A stretch of DNA of 64,000 nt from Chitinophagales bacterium (GCA_020636505.1 JACJXR010000002.1:381807-445806), one strand, 5' to 3'; shown: positions 25,529 to 33,968, counted from the first letter of the stretch. Translations and numbers: made by a program. The notes: generated by a model not told the origin, from the sequence alone.

Positions 25529-26368
25529 ATGAAATATTTATCATTAGCACTACTATTCATGTTCGGTATGATACTGAACACAAACGCACAAGAACTTAAT
25601 CTTCCTGCACTTAGCCCAACAGCCAAGATCACACAGCAATTCTCAACTTCGGAGATAGCCATCGATTACAGCCGCCCTTCGGCTCGTGGTCGTAAAATAT
25701 TCGGCGACCTTGTTCCTTACGGCACTATGTGGCGCACAGGAGCCAACGCTGCCACCAAAATATCCATCGGTGAAGATGCTTACATCGGCGGCAGCTTGAT
25801 AAAAGCAGGTCAATACTCCTTGTACACCATACCGGGTGCAACTGAGTGGACCATCATCATCAACAAAAGCCTGAAGAACTGGGGTAACTCCAACTACAGC
25901 GCCGATGAAGATGTGGCTCGTTTTACAGTAAAGTCTAAGAAGATCAACAATATGATCGAAACGTTCACTATCGGCATCAGCGACATCACTTACAACTCTT
26001 GCAACATCGTATTGAAGTGGGAGCACACGAAAGTGATCATCCCTGTTAAAGCAAACAGTGAAGAGCGCATAGCCAAAGAAATTGAGACTGCAGTTGAGCA
26101 TCCTGCAATACCTTACTACCAAGCGGCCAGATACTATAATACAGTAGATAAAAACTTGGACAAAGCATTGGAGTACATCACCAAAGCTCTTGAGCAGCGC
26201 GACGATGCTTTCTGGATGTGGAACCTGAAAGCTCAAATAGCTCAGAAGTTGAACAAGAAAGACATAGCCATAGCAGCAGCACAAAAAGCGATGGATGTAT
26301 CGAAAGGCAGCTCTTACGAAGCAGAGCAGAAAAAAGCCAACGAGAAGATCATCAACTCATTTAAATAA
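25529..26368 (+). CDS. DUF2911 secreted protein with TPR-like C-terminus
   Basis: A 279-residue protein with signal peptide about 1-20 (MKYLSLALLF... NTNA). The DUF2911 domain begins at once with IAIDYSRPSARGRKIFGDLV and GTMWRTGANAAT, which are near-invariant in the family, and ends about residue 170 (VLKWEHTKVIIPV). Residues ~185-279 are helical and TPR-like (ALEYITKALEQRDDAFWMW, then AIAAAQKAMDVSKG). The family's function is unknown; it is likely periplasmic. It has its own promoter and a strong terminator. Confidence 0.85.
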   Translation: MKYLSLALLFMFGMILNTNAQELNLPALSPTAKITQQFSTSEIAIDYSRPSARGRKIFGDLVPYGTMWRTGANAATKISIGEDAYIGGSLIKAGQYSLYTIPGATEWTIIINKSLKNWGNSNYSADEDVARFTVKSKKINNMIETFTIGISDITYNSCNIVLKWEHTKVIIPVKANSEERIAKEIETAVEHPAIPYYQAARYYNTVDKNLDKALEYITKALEQRDDAFWMWNLKAQIAQKLNKKDIAIAAAQKAMDVSKGSSYEAEQKKANEKIINSFK

Positions 26369-26389
26369 TAAACATTACCAAAACATATT

Positions 26390-26424
26390 ACACCCACAGC
26401 AAAAAACTGTGGGTGTCTTATTTT
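26390..26424 (+). terminator. intrinsic terminator after the DUF2911 gene
   Basis: ACACCCACAG (26390-26399) pairs perfectly with CTGTGGGTGT (26407-26416) across a 7-nt loop, then cttattttta. It separates the DUF2911 gene from the PIG-L operon. Confidence 0.8.
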
Positions 26425-26433
26425 TATCATATC

Positions 26434-28893
26434 ATGAGAAAAGCGACCATAATATTCATACTGTTTCCGTTCCTATCATTCGCACAACAATTGCGTCCGT
26501 CCAATTCGGCACAGATATACCACGAGCTGAACCAACTGAAATACTTGACCAATGTATTGTACTTCGCGGCTCACCCCGACGATGAGAATACACGTATGTT
26601 GGCCTGGTTGGTGAATGAGAAACACATTCCGACGGCATACTTGTCGTTGACACGTGGCGATGGTGGTCAGAATATTTTGGGACCACACCTCGGTGCTTCA
26701 CTCGGATTGATAAGAACACACGAGTTGTTGGAAGCACGCAAAATAGACGGCGCACAACAGTTCTTCACAAGAGCAGTGGACTTCGGATATTCAAAGACCG
26801 CAGAAGAAACCTTCAACCATTGGGACAATACCCAATTGACAGACGATGCCGTATGGATCATTCGTAAGTTTCGTCCGGATGTTATCATCTGCCGCTTCCC
26901 CCCTGACGAACGTGCAGGACATGGGCAACACGCGGCATCGGCAATAATCGCCAAGAGTGCATTCAATGCAGCAGGAGACAACAATATGTTTCCCGAGCAT
27001 TTTAAATATTATACAAAGTGGCAACCCAAACGAATACTGTTCAACGCATATCGTTTTCGTAGCGCCAATACAACAAGCGATGACCAATTCAAGCAAGATG
27101 TAGGTCAATACAATCCACTGTTGGGCATGGGCTATGGAGAGCTTGCAGGCATCAGCCGTAGCATACATCGCAGCCAAGGTGCAGGCACACGCAGTGTACC
27201 GGGTGTACAGGCAGAAAACTTTGAATTGGTGGACGGTGCGGACTTAAAAGAATCACTGTTTGACGGTATAGACATATCATGGAATAGAATAAACAGGCAA
27301 GACATAGGCAAGAAGATAGATAATATCATTGCCAAGTACGACCTCAAACAACCTGAACTAATCTTACCCGAGCTCATTGCTTTATACAAAGACATCAGCA
27401 CAGTAGAAGATGAATACTGGAAGAACAGAAAGCTGACCGAAGTAAAGAACTTGATACTACACTGCAGTGGTTTCATGGCGGAAGTATATACCGACAATCC
27501 CGAAGCAGTGCGTGGAGAGCAAGTACCACTTACAATTAACTTCATCGCGCGCAGCGGTGCCACTCCTGTAAAAGTATTGAACTACTCAGTGGCAGGTAAA
27601 GACACTACTACGGATAAAACATTACCCAACGATGGACTCATTACATACGAAACAAGCATTCTTATTCCTGAGAATACCTATAACACGGAACCATATTGGT
27701 TAAGAAGTGCACAGCCCGACGATGCGCACTATCCTGTGCCTGATGAGGAGTACAAAGGAATGCCCAACACGCCTTGCATGTTCAACGCTACTGTAAATAT
27801 GCAAGTAGGTGATCTGCCACTAACGTTGGATGTACCTGTTTCGTACAAGACACTTGACGCAACACATGGAGATGTGGTGGAACAACTGCGCATTGTACCG
27901 GATGTGATATTGAATTTCACATCAGCGTTCTATTTGGCCAAGGCAGACAGATCGTTCACCACAGGTGTGCACATACATGCCAACAAAGCCATGAACAATG
28001 TCACATTGAGCGTATACAACGACATGTTGAACCGGGAAGTGAACAACATCAACCTAAAAGAAGGTACAGACACAACCATCATCGTACATTTTGAAGGCCC
28101 TTATGTTGCTTCCAAATCAATAGCAGACGCAATAATGTTTGCCGCCATTACCAAACCAGATGGAGAAACATATGGGCAACAACAGATACTCATCAAATAC
28201 GAGCATCTACCAACATTGCAATTCTTCACAGCGGCATCCTCTAAAATGCTCATCAAAACTTGGGAGTGTAAAGCCAAACGTATAGCCTATATAGAAGGTG
28301 CGGGAGACAATGTGAGTGAAGTATTACGCTTTGCAGGCCTTGAAGTAGACATACTCAAACCCGCAGACATCACACTAAAGAACTTACAACAATACGATGC
28401 GGTAATGGTGGGTATCAGAGCCATCAATACAGTTGACGAAGCACCCATATTCATGCCGATACTGCTTGAGTACACTAAGAACGGCGGTACACTTGTGATG
28501 CAATACAACACATCGCACCGATTGAAGACAGAAGATATCGGACCATATCCGCTAAGTCTCTCCAGAGATAGAGTGACCGAAGAAATGGCAAGAGTAGCAC
28601 TGTTGAACCGTGAGCATAGGTTGATGACCTACCCCAACAAAATAAATGAGCTTGACTTTGCCAATTGGGTACAAGAGCGTGGATTGTATTTTGCCGACAA
28701 ATGGGACGAGCACTACACGCCACTCTTCAGCATGAACGACAAAGGAGAAGAACCGTTGAAAGGAAGTACACTGTACACTCCATACGGAAAAGGACACTAT
28801 ATATACACGTCATTGTCATTTTTCAGGCAATTGCCTGCCGGAAACCATGGTGCGGTACGATTATTGTGTAACTTTTTATCAGTCGGTAAATAA
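26434..28893 (+). CDS. PIG-L-family deacetylase, large secreted form
   Basis: An 819-residue protein with signal peptide about 1-18 (ends FAQ). The PIG-L/LmbE zinc hydrolase domain occupies ~40-300: AAHPDDENTR (metal ligands H47, D50 and nearby Asp/Glu), RGDGGQN (74-80) and the third ligand in GHGQH (162-166). These enzymes remove N-acetyl groups from sugars or sugar conjugates. The ~500-residue C-terminal part contains beta-sandwich-like segments and a glutamine-amidotransferase-like region (GGTLVMQYNTSH). This large architecture is common in Bacteroidota; the substrate is unknown. It heads a likely operon with three lipoproteins, a small peptide and a sodium:solute symporter, and the next gene starts 8 nt after its stop. 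Confidence 0.85.
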   Translation: MRKATIIFILFPFLSFAQQLRPSNSAQIYHELNQLKYLTNVLYFAAHPDDENTRMLAWLVNEKHIPTAYLSLTRGDGGQNILGPHLGASLGLIRTHELLEARKIDGAQQFFTRAVDFGYSKTAEETFNHWDNTQLTDDAVWIIRKFRPDVIICRFPPDERAGHGQHAASAIIAKSAFNAAGDNNMFPEHFKYYTKWQPKRILFNAYRFRSANTTSDDQFKQDVGQYNPLLGMGYGELAGISRSIHRSQGAGTRSVPGVQAENFELVDGADLKESLFDGIDISWNRINRQDIGKKIDNIIAKYDLKQPELILPELIALYKDISTVEDEYWKNRKLTEVKNLILHCSGFMAEVYTDNPEAVRGEQVPLTINFIARSGATPVKVLNYSVAGKDTTTDKTLPNDGLITYETSILIPENTYNTEPYWLRSAQPDDAHYPVPDEEYKGMPNTPCMFNATVNMQVGDLPLTLDVPVSYKTLDATHGDVVEQLRIVPDVILNFTSAFYLAKADRSFTTGVHIHANKAMNNVTLSVYNDMLNREVNNINLKEGTDTTIIVHFEGPYVASKSIADAIMFAAITKPDGETYGQQQILIKYEHLPTLQFFTAASSKMLIKTWECKAKRIAYIEGAGDNVSEVLRFAGLEVDILKPADITLKNLQQYDAVMVGIRAINTVDEAPIFMPILLEYTKNGGTLVMQYNTSHRLKTEDIGPYPLSLSRDRVTEEMARVALLNREHRLMTYPNKINELDFANWVQERGLYFADKWDEHYTPLFSMNDKGEEPLKGSTLYTPYGKGHYIYTSLSFFRQLPAGNHGAVRLLCNFLSVGK

Positions 28894-28901
28894 ACATCCT
28901 T

Positions 28902-29378
28902 ATGAAACACCTAGCCCTTTTTATCGGAATCATATTATTAGCCTCGGCATGTCACAAAATTGTAGACCCGCCGAAACCTGTTGTTCCCAACATATCCCGC
29001 ACATGGAAGCTGAACAAGACTTGGGATATGTGGGGTTTTCACGTTATTTCAACTCACCCTTCGAGTGGCACCAATAACAGTCACTCAAAAGACACCTTAC
29101 AAACAACAAAAACCATTACAGTTATTAATGATACCACCATTCACCTAAAACTGACCGGAACCTTTAGTAGTTATGGTGATAACATTTATGACACTTTTTG
29201 CCTGGAAACAACCGACCAGTCGGCCGGGATGATGGAGTTTGTACCAAAAATATTCTTGCACGGCACAAGATACCGGAAAACCAATATCACTTATTATTAT
29301 AACAACGATAGCGTCACTTACTTTTTCGAAGACTCAGGCGTATCTTTTCACGATAGCCTGTGGCTTTCATCCAAATAA
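28902..29378 (+). CDS. small lipoprotein, paralogue 1
   Basis: A 158-residue lipoprotein: leader MKHLALFIGIILLASAC with lipobox ASAC. The mature part begins with a Pro-rich linker and then SRTWKLNKTWDMWGFHVIST. The same core (W-x-L-N-K-T-W) is in the following gene. Late in the protein, ILHGTRYRKTNITYYYNNDS corresponds to a similar segment in paralogue 2. I recognise no named family; the W-x-L-N-K-T-W start recalls small lipocalin-like domains (inference). Co-transcribed with PIG-L, 8 nt gap. Confidence 0.65.
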   Translation: MKHLALFIGIILLASACHKIVDPPKPVVPNISRTWKLNKTWDMWGFHVISTHPSSGTNNSHSKDTLQTTKTITVINDTTIHLKLTGTFSSYGDNIYDTFCLETTDQSAGMMEFVPKIFLHGTRYRKTNITYYYNNDSVTYFFEDSGVSFHDSLWLSSK

Positions 29379-29396
29379 CCTTTTAACTCTCCTATT

Positions 29397-29891
29397 ATGA
29401 AACGTTTTATCATTCTAATCGCATTGACAACACTTACAATTGCAGCTTGTAAGAAAGAGAATAATACCGCCCCAACCGCTAAAACAACAGCAGACAGCTC
29501 TGATGTAGCGAAATACACCTGGCGACTGAACAAAACATGGGCAATGGTGGGCAGTTATATGATATATGAAAACCCATCAGGACCGGGTGGTAAAGACACA
29601 ACCTATCAAGGCCCTGTCAATGTAAGATATGAAACCATTTCAGTCCTTAATGACTCGACCATTTACTTTGAACCGACAGATAATGCACGTAAAACATCAC
29701 AAGCAGAATTAGGGTTTTATCAAATGGATACCAATGAAGGTTATTTGGAGTATATACCTGTATTCTTTCTCAACGGACAGCGATATAGACCGACCTTTCT
29801 CAAATACTATTACATCAAGGACAGTATATCCTATTATTTTGCAAACCCCGGAACCAACTCGTCATCTTTCTTATGGCTAAACACACAATGA
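29397..29891 (+). CDS. small lipoprotein, paralogue 2
   Basis: A 164-residue lipoprotein with lipobox TIAAC (leader MKRFIILIALTTLTIAAC). Its body YTWRLNKTWAMVGSYMIYEN and C-terminal FFLNGQRYRPTFLKYYYIKD, followed by SISYYFANPGTNSS and FLWL, align with paralogue 1 (FLHGTRYRKTNITYYYNNDS, VTYFFEDSGVS, LWLSS). The two clearly arose by duplication. The TGA stop overlaps a possible ATG of paralogue 3. Confidence 0.65.
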   Translation: MKRFIILIALTTLTIAACKKENNTAPTAKTTADSSDVAKYTWRLNKTWAMVGSYMIYENPSGPGGKDTTYQGPVNVRYETISVLNDSTIYFEPTDNARKTSQAELGFYQMDTNEGYLEYIPVFFLNGQRYRPTFLKYYYIKDSISYYFANPGTNSSSFLWLNTQ

Positions 29892-30364
29892 TGTCAATGA
29901 GCGAAGAACCGATATATGGTCATCGTAAAGGGTATTTATACATATTGTTTATCGTACTGACAATTGCTGCATGTAAGAAAAGCAACAACGACACACCCAT
30001 AACACAACCCGTTGAACCGCCATTCTACTTCTCGTATATGCAACAGATGTGCAAAGAACATACTTGGACAAGAACCTATCATTCAAGCGGCCCGAACGGA
30101 AGCACCTTAAAACAGTTGTCGGATACAACATTACCCGTGACGATGGCTACACTTTCTGAAATTCTGTTTTTAGGCGACACCCTTTATTTTTTTCAACTTG
30201 ACGAGACAAACAACTACATACGATTCATGAAAACGGAACAAATGGTCGTCAATCCATATTCAAAAACCATGACGTACTTTTATAACGCCGACAGCATTGC
30301 TTATATACATGACGTACATACCAGTGCACTTGGCGGCAGAAGATATTCTTACTACACAAAGTAG
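29888..30364 (+). CDS. small lipoprotein, paralogue 3, with chimeric N-terminus
   Basis: About 158 residues. Candidate ATGs lie at 29873, 29888, 29891 and 29897; 29888 overlaps the upstream stop (ATGA), and 29897 matches the start context of the 35-residue peptide downstream. After MSMSEEPIYGHRKGY comes a hydrophobic run and the lipobox TIAAC, then KKSNNDTP, so from TIAACKK on it resembles paralogue 2. The C-terminal MTYFYNADSIAYIHD parallels the YYYNNDS/YYYIKDS segments of the others. The MSEEPI start is shared, down to a 20-nt exact DNA repeat, with the peptide gene at 30369, so the gene looks like a fusion of that 5' end to a lipoprotein body. Confidence 0.6.
   Translation: MMSMSEEPIYGHRKGYLYILFIVLTIAACKKSNNDTPITQPVEPPFYFSYMQQMCKEHTWTRTYHSSGPNGSTLKQLSDTTLPVTMATLSEILFLGDTLYFFQLDETNNYIRFMKTEQMVVNPYSKTMTYFYNADSIAYIHDVHTSALGGRRYSYYTK
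29895..29914 (+). repeat. 20-nt direct repeat, copy 1
   Basis: caatgagcgaagaaccgata, identical to 30367-30386. It includes the ATG and first codons (MSEEPI) of lipoprotein 3. Confidence 0.9.
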
Positions 30365-30366
30365 CA

Positions 30367-30386
30367 CAATGAGCGAAGAACCGATA
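30367..30386 (+). repeat. 20-nt direct repeat, copy 2
   Basis: Identical to 29895-29914, 472 nt away. It includes the ATG and first codons of the 35-residue peptide gene. Confidence 0.9.
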
Positions 30387-30476
30387 CAGAACAACAACAA
30401 ATGGTATGTGGCAGTGCTTAGCGTACTGATACTGCAGATAGTTTTGTATTATTGGTTTACGCAACACTGGGCATGA
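30369..30476 (+). CDS. 35-residue single-helix membrane peptide upstream of the symporter
   Basis: A short open frame: MSEEPIQNNNKWYV, then the hydrophobic stretch AVLSVLILQIVLYYWF (about residues 15-30), then TQHWA and TGA. One transmembrane helix is predicted, with a polar acidic N-terminus. The TGA overlaps the ATG of the sodium:solute symporter (ATGA, 30473-30476), the usual sign of translational coupling. Very small membrane proteins encoded directly before SSS symporters are known in other bacteria, so an accessory-subunit role is plausible; that is inference. It starts 4 nt after the stop of lipoprotein 3. Confidence 0.65.
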   Translation: MSEEPIQNNNKWYVAVLSVLILQIVLYYWFTQHWA

Positions 30477-32146
30477 GTACACTCGACTGGATAGTTCTAC
30501 TGGTTACACTTGCCGCCATCATCCTATATGGGATATGGAAAAGCCGCAACCTGCACGGTTCCGAATCGTATCTGTTGGCGGATAAGAACATGCCTTGGTA
30601 CATTGTACTGTTGGGCATTATGGCCACACAAGCAAGCGCCATCACATTCATATCGGCACCGGGGCAAACATATACAGACGGTATGCGCTTTGTGCAATAC
30701 TACTTCGGTTTGCCCATAGCGATGATAGTGATCAGCATCAGCTTTATACCCATATTTCGGAAGCTGAACGTATACACCGCCTATCAATACCTTGAATCAC
30801 GGTTCGACCAAAAGACACGGGTACTCACATCGATACTCTTTCTTATCTCGCGCGGGCTATCAACCGGTATCAGCATATACGCACCATCCATCATACTGTC
30901 TTCCATCATGGGGTGGAACATATACATGACCAATGCCATCATGGGCGGGCTCTTGTTGATATACACATACAGTGGTGGAGCCAAAGCCGTTGCACACACT
31001 CAAAAGCTACAGTTCCTCATCATACTCACATCCATGGCGGTGGCGGGCTACCTTGTTGTCGCTCAACTACCCGATGGTATGACCTTCAGCGATGCCCTAT
31101 ATGTGGCAGGCAAGTCAGGCAAACTCAACGTCATTACCACCGACTTCAGTTGGGACGATAAGTACAATATCTGGAGTGGTATCATCGGAGGCTTCTTCTT
31201 GGCGCTCTCCTACTTCGGCACAGACCAAAGCCAAGTGGGCAGATACATAACCGGTAAGAACCTCAGAGAAAGCCGTATGGGGCTGTTGATGAACGGTGTG
31301 GTGAAAATACCCATGCAATTCTCCATCTTGCTGATAGGTGCATTGCTCTTCGCTTTTTACAGTTTTCAGAATGCGCCGGTATACTTCAACCAACAAGCAT
31401 ACAATACACTCAAAGAACAGGACCCTGCCGTGGTGGAGCAGATAGAAACCGAATACAGCGCACTGCATACACAATACCAACAACAGGCCAAAGCCATTGC
31501 CACCAACAGAGAGAACAACGAAGCACTGGTGGCCGACTTCAAACAAACACAACAACAAATAAGCGTACTACGTGATACACTTCGCCAACACATCAACCGT
31601 GCAGCACCCACCGCAGACAACGGCGACACCAACTACATCTTCCTCTACTTTGTAAAGCACAACCTACCAAAAGGTTTGGTCGGGCTACTGTTCGCCATCA
31701 TATTTCTAGCATCTTGGGGTTCCATTTCCGCCGCACTCAACTCGCTGGCGTCGAGTAGCATGATGGATATACAACTGCTGAACATTAAAAAAGAGCTGAG
31801 CGATGCACAACAAGTGTCAATCGGAAGATGGCATACCTTATTCTGGGGGCTGTTCAGCATAGGTGTAGCCATGTTCGCTACACAAATGGGCTCATTGATA
31901 GAAGCGGTGAATGTACTCGGCTCACTGTTTTACGGAACCATATTGGGTATATTCCTTGTGGCATTTTATGTAAAACGTGTAAGCGGGCATGCCGTATTCT
32001 ACGCCGCTATAGTAGCAGAGATACTGGTTGTTGCCATATACATCGCCAACTGGGTATCCTTCCTTTGGTTGAACCTGATAGGTGCGGCACTGGTCATCAT
32101 CATTGCATTGCTGATACCTTCCAAGAATCAAGCATCTACCTCATAA
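30473..32146 (+). CDS. sodium:solute symporter (SSS family)
   Basis: A 557-residue inner-membrane transporter that uses the sodium gradient to import a small solute. It has the SSS architecture: an N-terminal helix, then SRNLHGSESYLLADKNMPWY, GIMATQASAITFISAPG (~48-64) and, after residue 400, LLFAIIFLASWGSISAALNSLASSS. An unusual ~80-residue hydrophilic Gln/Glu/Ala-rich insertion (~305-385) with coiled-coil character lies between membrane segments. ATG 30473 is used because it overlaps the peptide stop; an upstream TTG start would ignore that. The substrate is unknown; the operon with a PIG-L deacetylase suggests an amino sugar or deacetylated product (inference). Confidence 0.85.
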   Translation: MSTLDWIVLLVTLAAIILYGIWKSRNLHGSESYLLADKNMPWYIVLLGIMATQASAITFISAPGQTYTDGMRFVQYYFGLPIAMIVISISFIPIFRKLNVYTAYQYLESRFDQKTRVLTSILFLISRGLSTGISIYAPSIILSSIMGWNIYMTNAIMGGLLLIYTYSGGAKAVAHTQKLQFLIILTSMAVAGYLVVAQLPDGMTFSDALYVAGKSGKLNVITTDFSWDDKYNIWSGIIGGFFLALSYFGTDQSQVGRYITGKNLRESRMGLLMNGVVKIPMQFSILLIGALLFAFYSFQNAPVYFNQQAYNTLKEQDPAVVEQIETEYSALHTQYQQQAKAIATNRENNEALVADFKQTQQQISVLRDTLRQHINRAAPTADNGDTNYIFLYFVKHNLPKGLVGLLFAIIFLASWGSISAALNSLASSSMMDIQLLNIKKELSDAQQVSIGRWHTLFWGLFSIGVAMFATQMGSLIEAVNVLGSLFYGTILGIFLVAFYVKRVSGHAVFYAAIVAEILVVAIYIANWVSFLWLNLIGAALVIIIALLIPSKNQASTS

Positions 32147-32328
32147 GGTGATTTTGTTGCATTTTGTTGCGAAAAGGGCTGTTTTATTTTGCAACAACTT
32201 GTTACGAATTGTTACGTTTTGTTCTGTTCGGAGGGGGGTGTATCATTTACCGATTTTACAACAGACTGTATTTCATAGGCTTACGATTTTCATGGTTAAG
32301 GAATAATTTCATGGCGAACATTTTTACT

Positions 32329-32358
32329 GTTCTTTCTTTGCATGCCCAAAGAAAGAAC
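32329..32358. repeat. 12-bp inverted repeat (hairpin 1)
   Basis: GTTCTTTCTTTG (32329-32340) and CAAAGAAAGAAC (32347-32358) are perfect reverse complements with a 6-nt loop (catgcc). No T tract follows, so it is not an obvious terminator. Confidence 0.8.
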
Positions 32359-32371
32359 GAAAGAAAAGGCA

Positions 32372-32399
32372 CCGAGACCTAAAGCTTCGACGGTCTCGG
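32372..32399. repeat. 8-bp inverted repeat (hairpin 2)
   Basis: CCGAGACC (32372-32379) and GGTCTCGG (32392-32399) are perfect reverse complements around a 12-nt loop that itself contains AAGCTT. Confidence 0.75.
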
Positions 32400-32544
32400 A
32401 TGTAGCCTTGATAGACTTTACGACTTCGGCACGGCCAATCTGAGAACACCTATATTCACAAGTGGAAATAATGACACATCTCGTATCTTGTTATTAATAG
32501 GCTAGTTTACTATAACAAATATACAACAATTAAAATTATCCGCC

Positions 32545-32892
32545 ATGGCTTACGATGAAAAACTTGCGGGACGAATGGCCGCAATACTCGACGAAAAAGG
32601 CATCCCATATGAAGAAAAAGAAATGATGGGTGGCTACTGTTTGATGGTGAACGACAAAATGTGTGTGGGTATTTTCAAAGAAGAACTGATGGCACGTATA
32701 GACCCAGACCTTACCGACAAAGTAGTGGAACAGACAGGCGTACGGCAAATGGAGATGGCGGGACGTACGATGAAGGGATATTTCTTAATAGACCCCGAAG
32801 TATTGAAAACCAAAAAGCAATTGGGTTATTGGATGCAGCTTTGCCTCGACTTCAACCCTAAAGCCAAATCGAGCAAGAAGAAAAAGAAGTAA
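32545..32892 (+). CDS. TfoX/Sxy N-terminal-domain protein
   Basis: A 115-residue cytosolic protein matching the TfoX N-terminal domain: KEMMGGYCLMVNDKMCVGI (~31-49), ELMARIDPD, then MEMAGRTMKGYFLIDPE (~72-88). In enterics and Haemophilus TfoX/Sxy activates competence genes together with CRP; stand-alone N-terminal domains like this are widespread and mostly uncharacterised. It ends in a Lys-rich tail (SSKKKKK). A convergent gene ends 15 nt further on. Confidence 0.8.
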   Translation: MAYDEKLAGRMAAILDEKGIPYEEKEMMGGYCLMVNDKMCVGIFKEELMARIDPDLTDKVVEQTGVRQMEMAGRTMKGYFLIDPEVLKTKKQLGYWMQLCLDFNPKAKSSKKKKK

Positions 32893-32906
32893 GGAATTAA
32901 TGATGA

Positions 32907-33968
32907 TTAGAGTAGCTCTACATACTTAGGATTTGCAATGTCCTCTTTCCAATATTGTTTAATTAATCTCAGCTCATCCTTTTCTAATATGACAGAATTA
33001 GTTAACTTTTCTAAGTCTTGTAATTTTTTCAGAATTACCTTTCTACCTTTAATTGTAATCGGACCTAAACCAACTTGACCATTCCTTCTGACTTTCGATC
33101 TATATTTTTGATTATCCCTGAATTCTGATAGCCAATTTCTAAACGTAAAATAGGGCACTAATTCAGAATAACCATTTTCGATAAGTTTCTCAACAGATTT
33201 ATCCTTCCTGACTACAGTACATGTCCAGCAGCCAAACCTTCCTTTACCACATGGAGACCCTTTATCTTCTCTAAAAACAGGACATTCAGCACCAGCATCT
33301 TTGTATAAACTACCAATTACATTATGATTAATACTAACAGGAATTGACTTAAACTTTATTGTAGACCATACATCCTTTATAGAGTAATCAATTATTGGGC
33401 TAAAAATCTTAGTATTACTTGACGCCTTTTGTTTGTAGTAGTATTTATCGATTCTATTCTCATTAAGAGTACGGTTTCTTTCCTCACTCTCATTTTTCCT
33501 TACACCTAACAAAACAATTGCTTGTTCTTTCGAGTTAATTGCTTTTTTTACAGGATTAATTCTTAAGTATTTTGTACACCATCTAAATATATTTGTAGGA
33601 GTTGGATAACCTTTACCAATTACTTTTACAAAAAAACGTTCTTCTAACTTAGGTTTTACAATTTTATACTGTATTGGAATACCTAAGCTATCACATTCAT
33701 TCTTCAATGCGGAAAATGTTTCATACACATATTTTGTCACAATAGGATTCTCCACGCCAGTATCGCAATAAACTACTGTTACAGGCCTTTTGTAAACCTT
33801 TATATCTTTTAGTGCAGAAACGACAAGTGTTAATAACGCAGAAGAATCTTTTCCTCCACTATATCCGACAAACCAAGGTGTATCATTAGATAAATATTCA
33901 TTTCTAATCAATTCAATTGTCTTAATATCCTTTGTTGTAGGTAATAAACAGTTACTACAAAAGCTCAT
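32907..33968 (-). CDS. DndC-like PAPS-reductase-family protein
   Basis: A 353-residue PP-loop ATP pyrophosphatase. SGGKDSS (37-43) is the nucleotide-binding loop; YCDTGVENP follows (~67-75), then RWCTKYLRINP (C131 at 131) and LLGVRKNES. A Cys cluster C229, C240, C247, C250 ends in GRFGCWTCTVVRKDKS (~243-258), the signature of DndC, the sulfur-transfer/iron-sulfur component of DNA phosphorothioation. An extra CxxC (C4, C7) opens the protein. It is shorter than typical DndC, and no dndA, dndB, dndD or dndE gene is in the window. It overlaps the upstream four-helix membrane gene by 14 nt. Base composition is much more AT-rich than the flanks (one 60-nt row counted by hand: 33% GC; a flanking row: 42%), suggesting transfer. 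Confidence 0.8.
   Translation of the reverse strand: MSFCSNCLLPTTKDIKTIELIRNEYLSNDTPWFVGYSGGKDSSALLTLVVSALKDIKVYKRPVTVVYCDTGVENPIVTKYVYETFSALKNECDSLGIPIQYKIVKPKLEERFFVKVIGKGYPTPTNIFRWCTKYLRINPVKKAINSKEQAIVLLGVRKNESEERNRTLNENRIDKYYYKQKASSNTKIFSPIIDYSIKDVWSTIKFKSIPVSINHNVIGSLYKDAGAECPVFREDKGSPCGKGRFGCWTCTVVRKDKSVEKLIENGYSELVPYFTFRNWLSEFRDNQKYRSKVRRNGQVGLGPITIKGRKVILKKLQDLEKLTNSVILEKDELRLIKQYWKEDIANPKYVELL

Larger units (their letters stand above)
32147..32544 (+). other. 398-nt noncoding region with repeats and hairpins
   Basis: No convincing gene. The first ~90 nt are T-rich with short direct repeats (ttttgttgc twice; ttgttacg twice). Two stem-loops follow (listed separately). The rest is AT-rich and leads to the TfoX-like gene. 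A 72-codon frame at 32164-32382 has no supporting features. Confidence 0.6.

Noticed and set aside
32164..32382. 72-codon frame between the symporter and TfoX-like genes
   Set aside because: It reads through the T-rich repeats and both arms of hairpin 1, has no ribosome-binding site that I can see and no recognisable features.
32907..33968. Assimilatory PAPS reductase (cysH)
   Set aside because: The C-terminal GRFGCWTCTVV cluster is DndC-like, the CysH catalytic ECGLH-type motif is absent, and no sulfate-assimilation genes are near.
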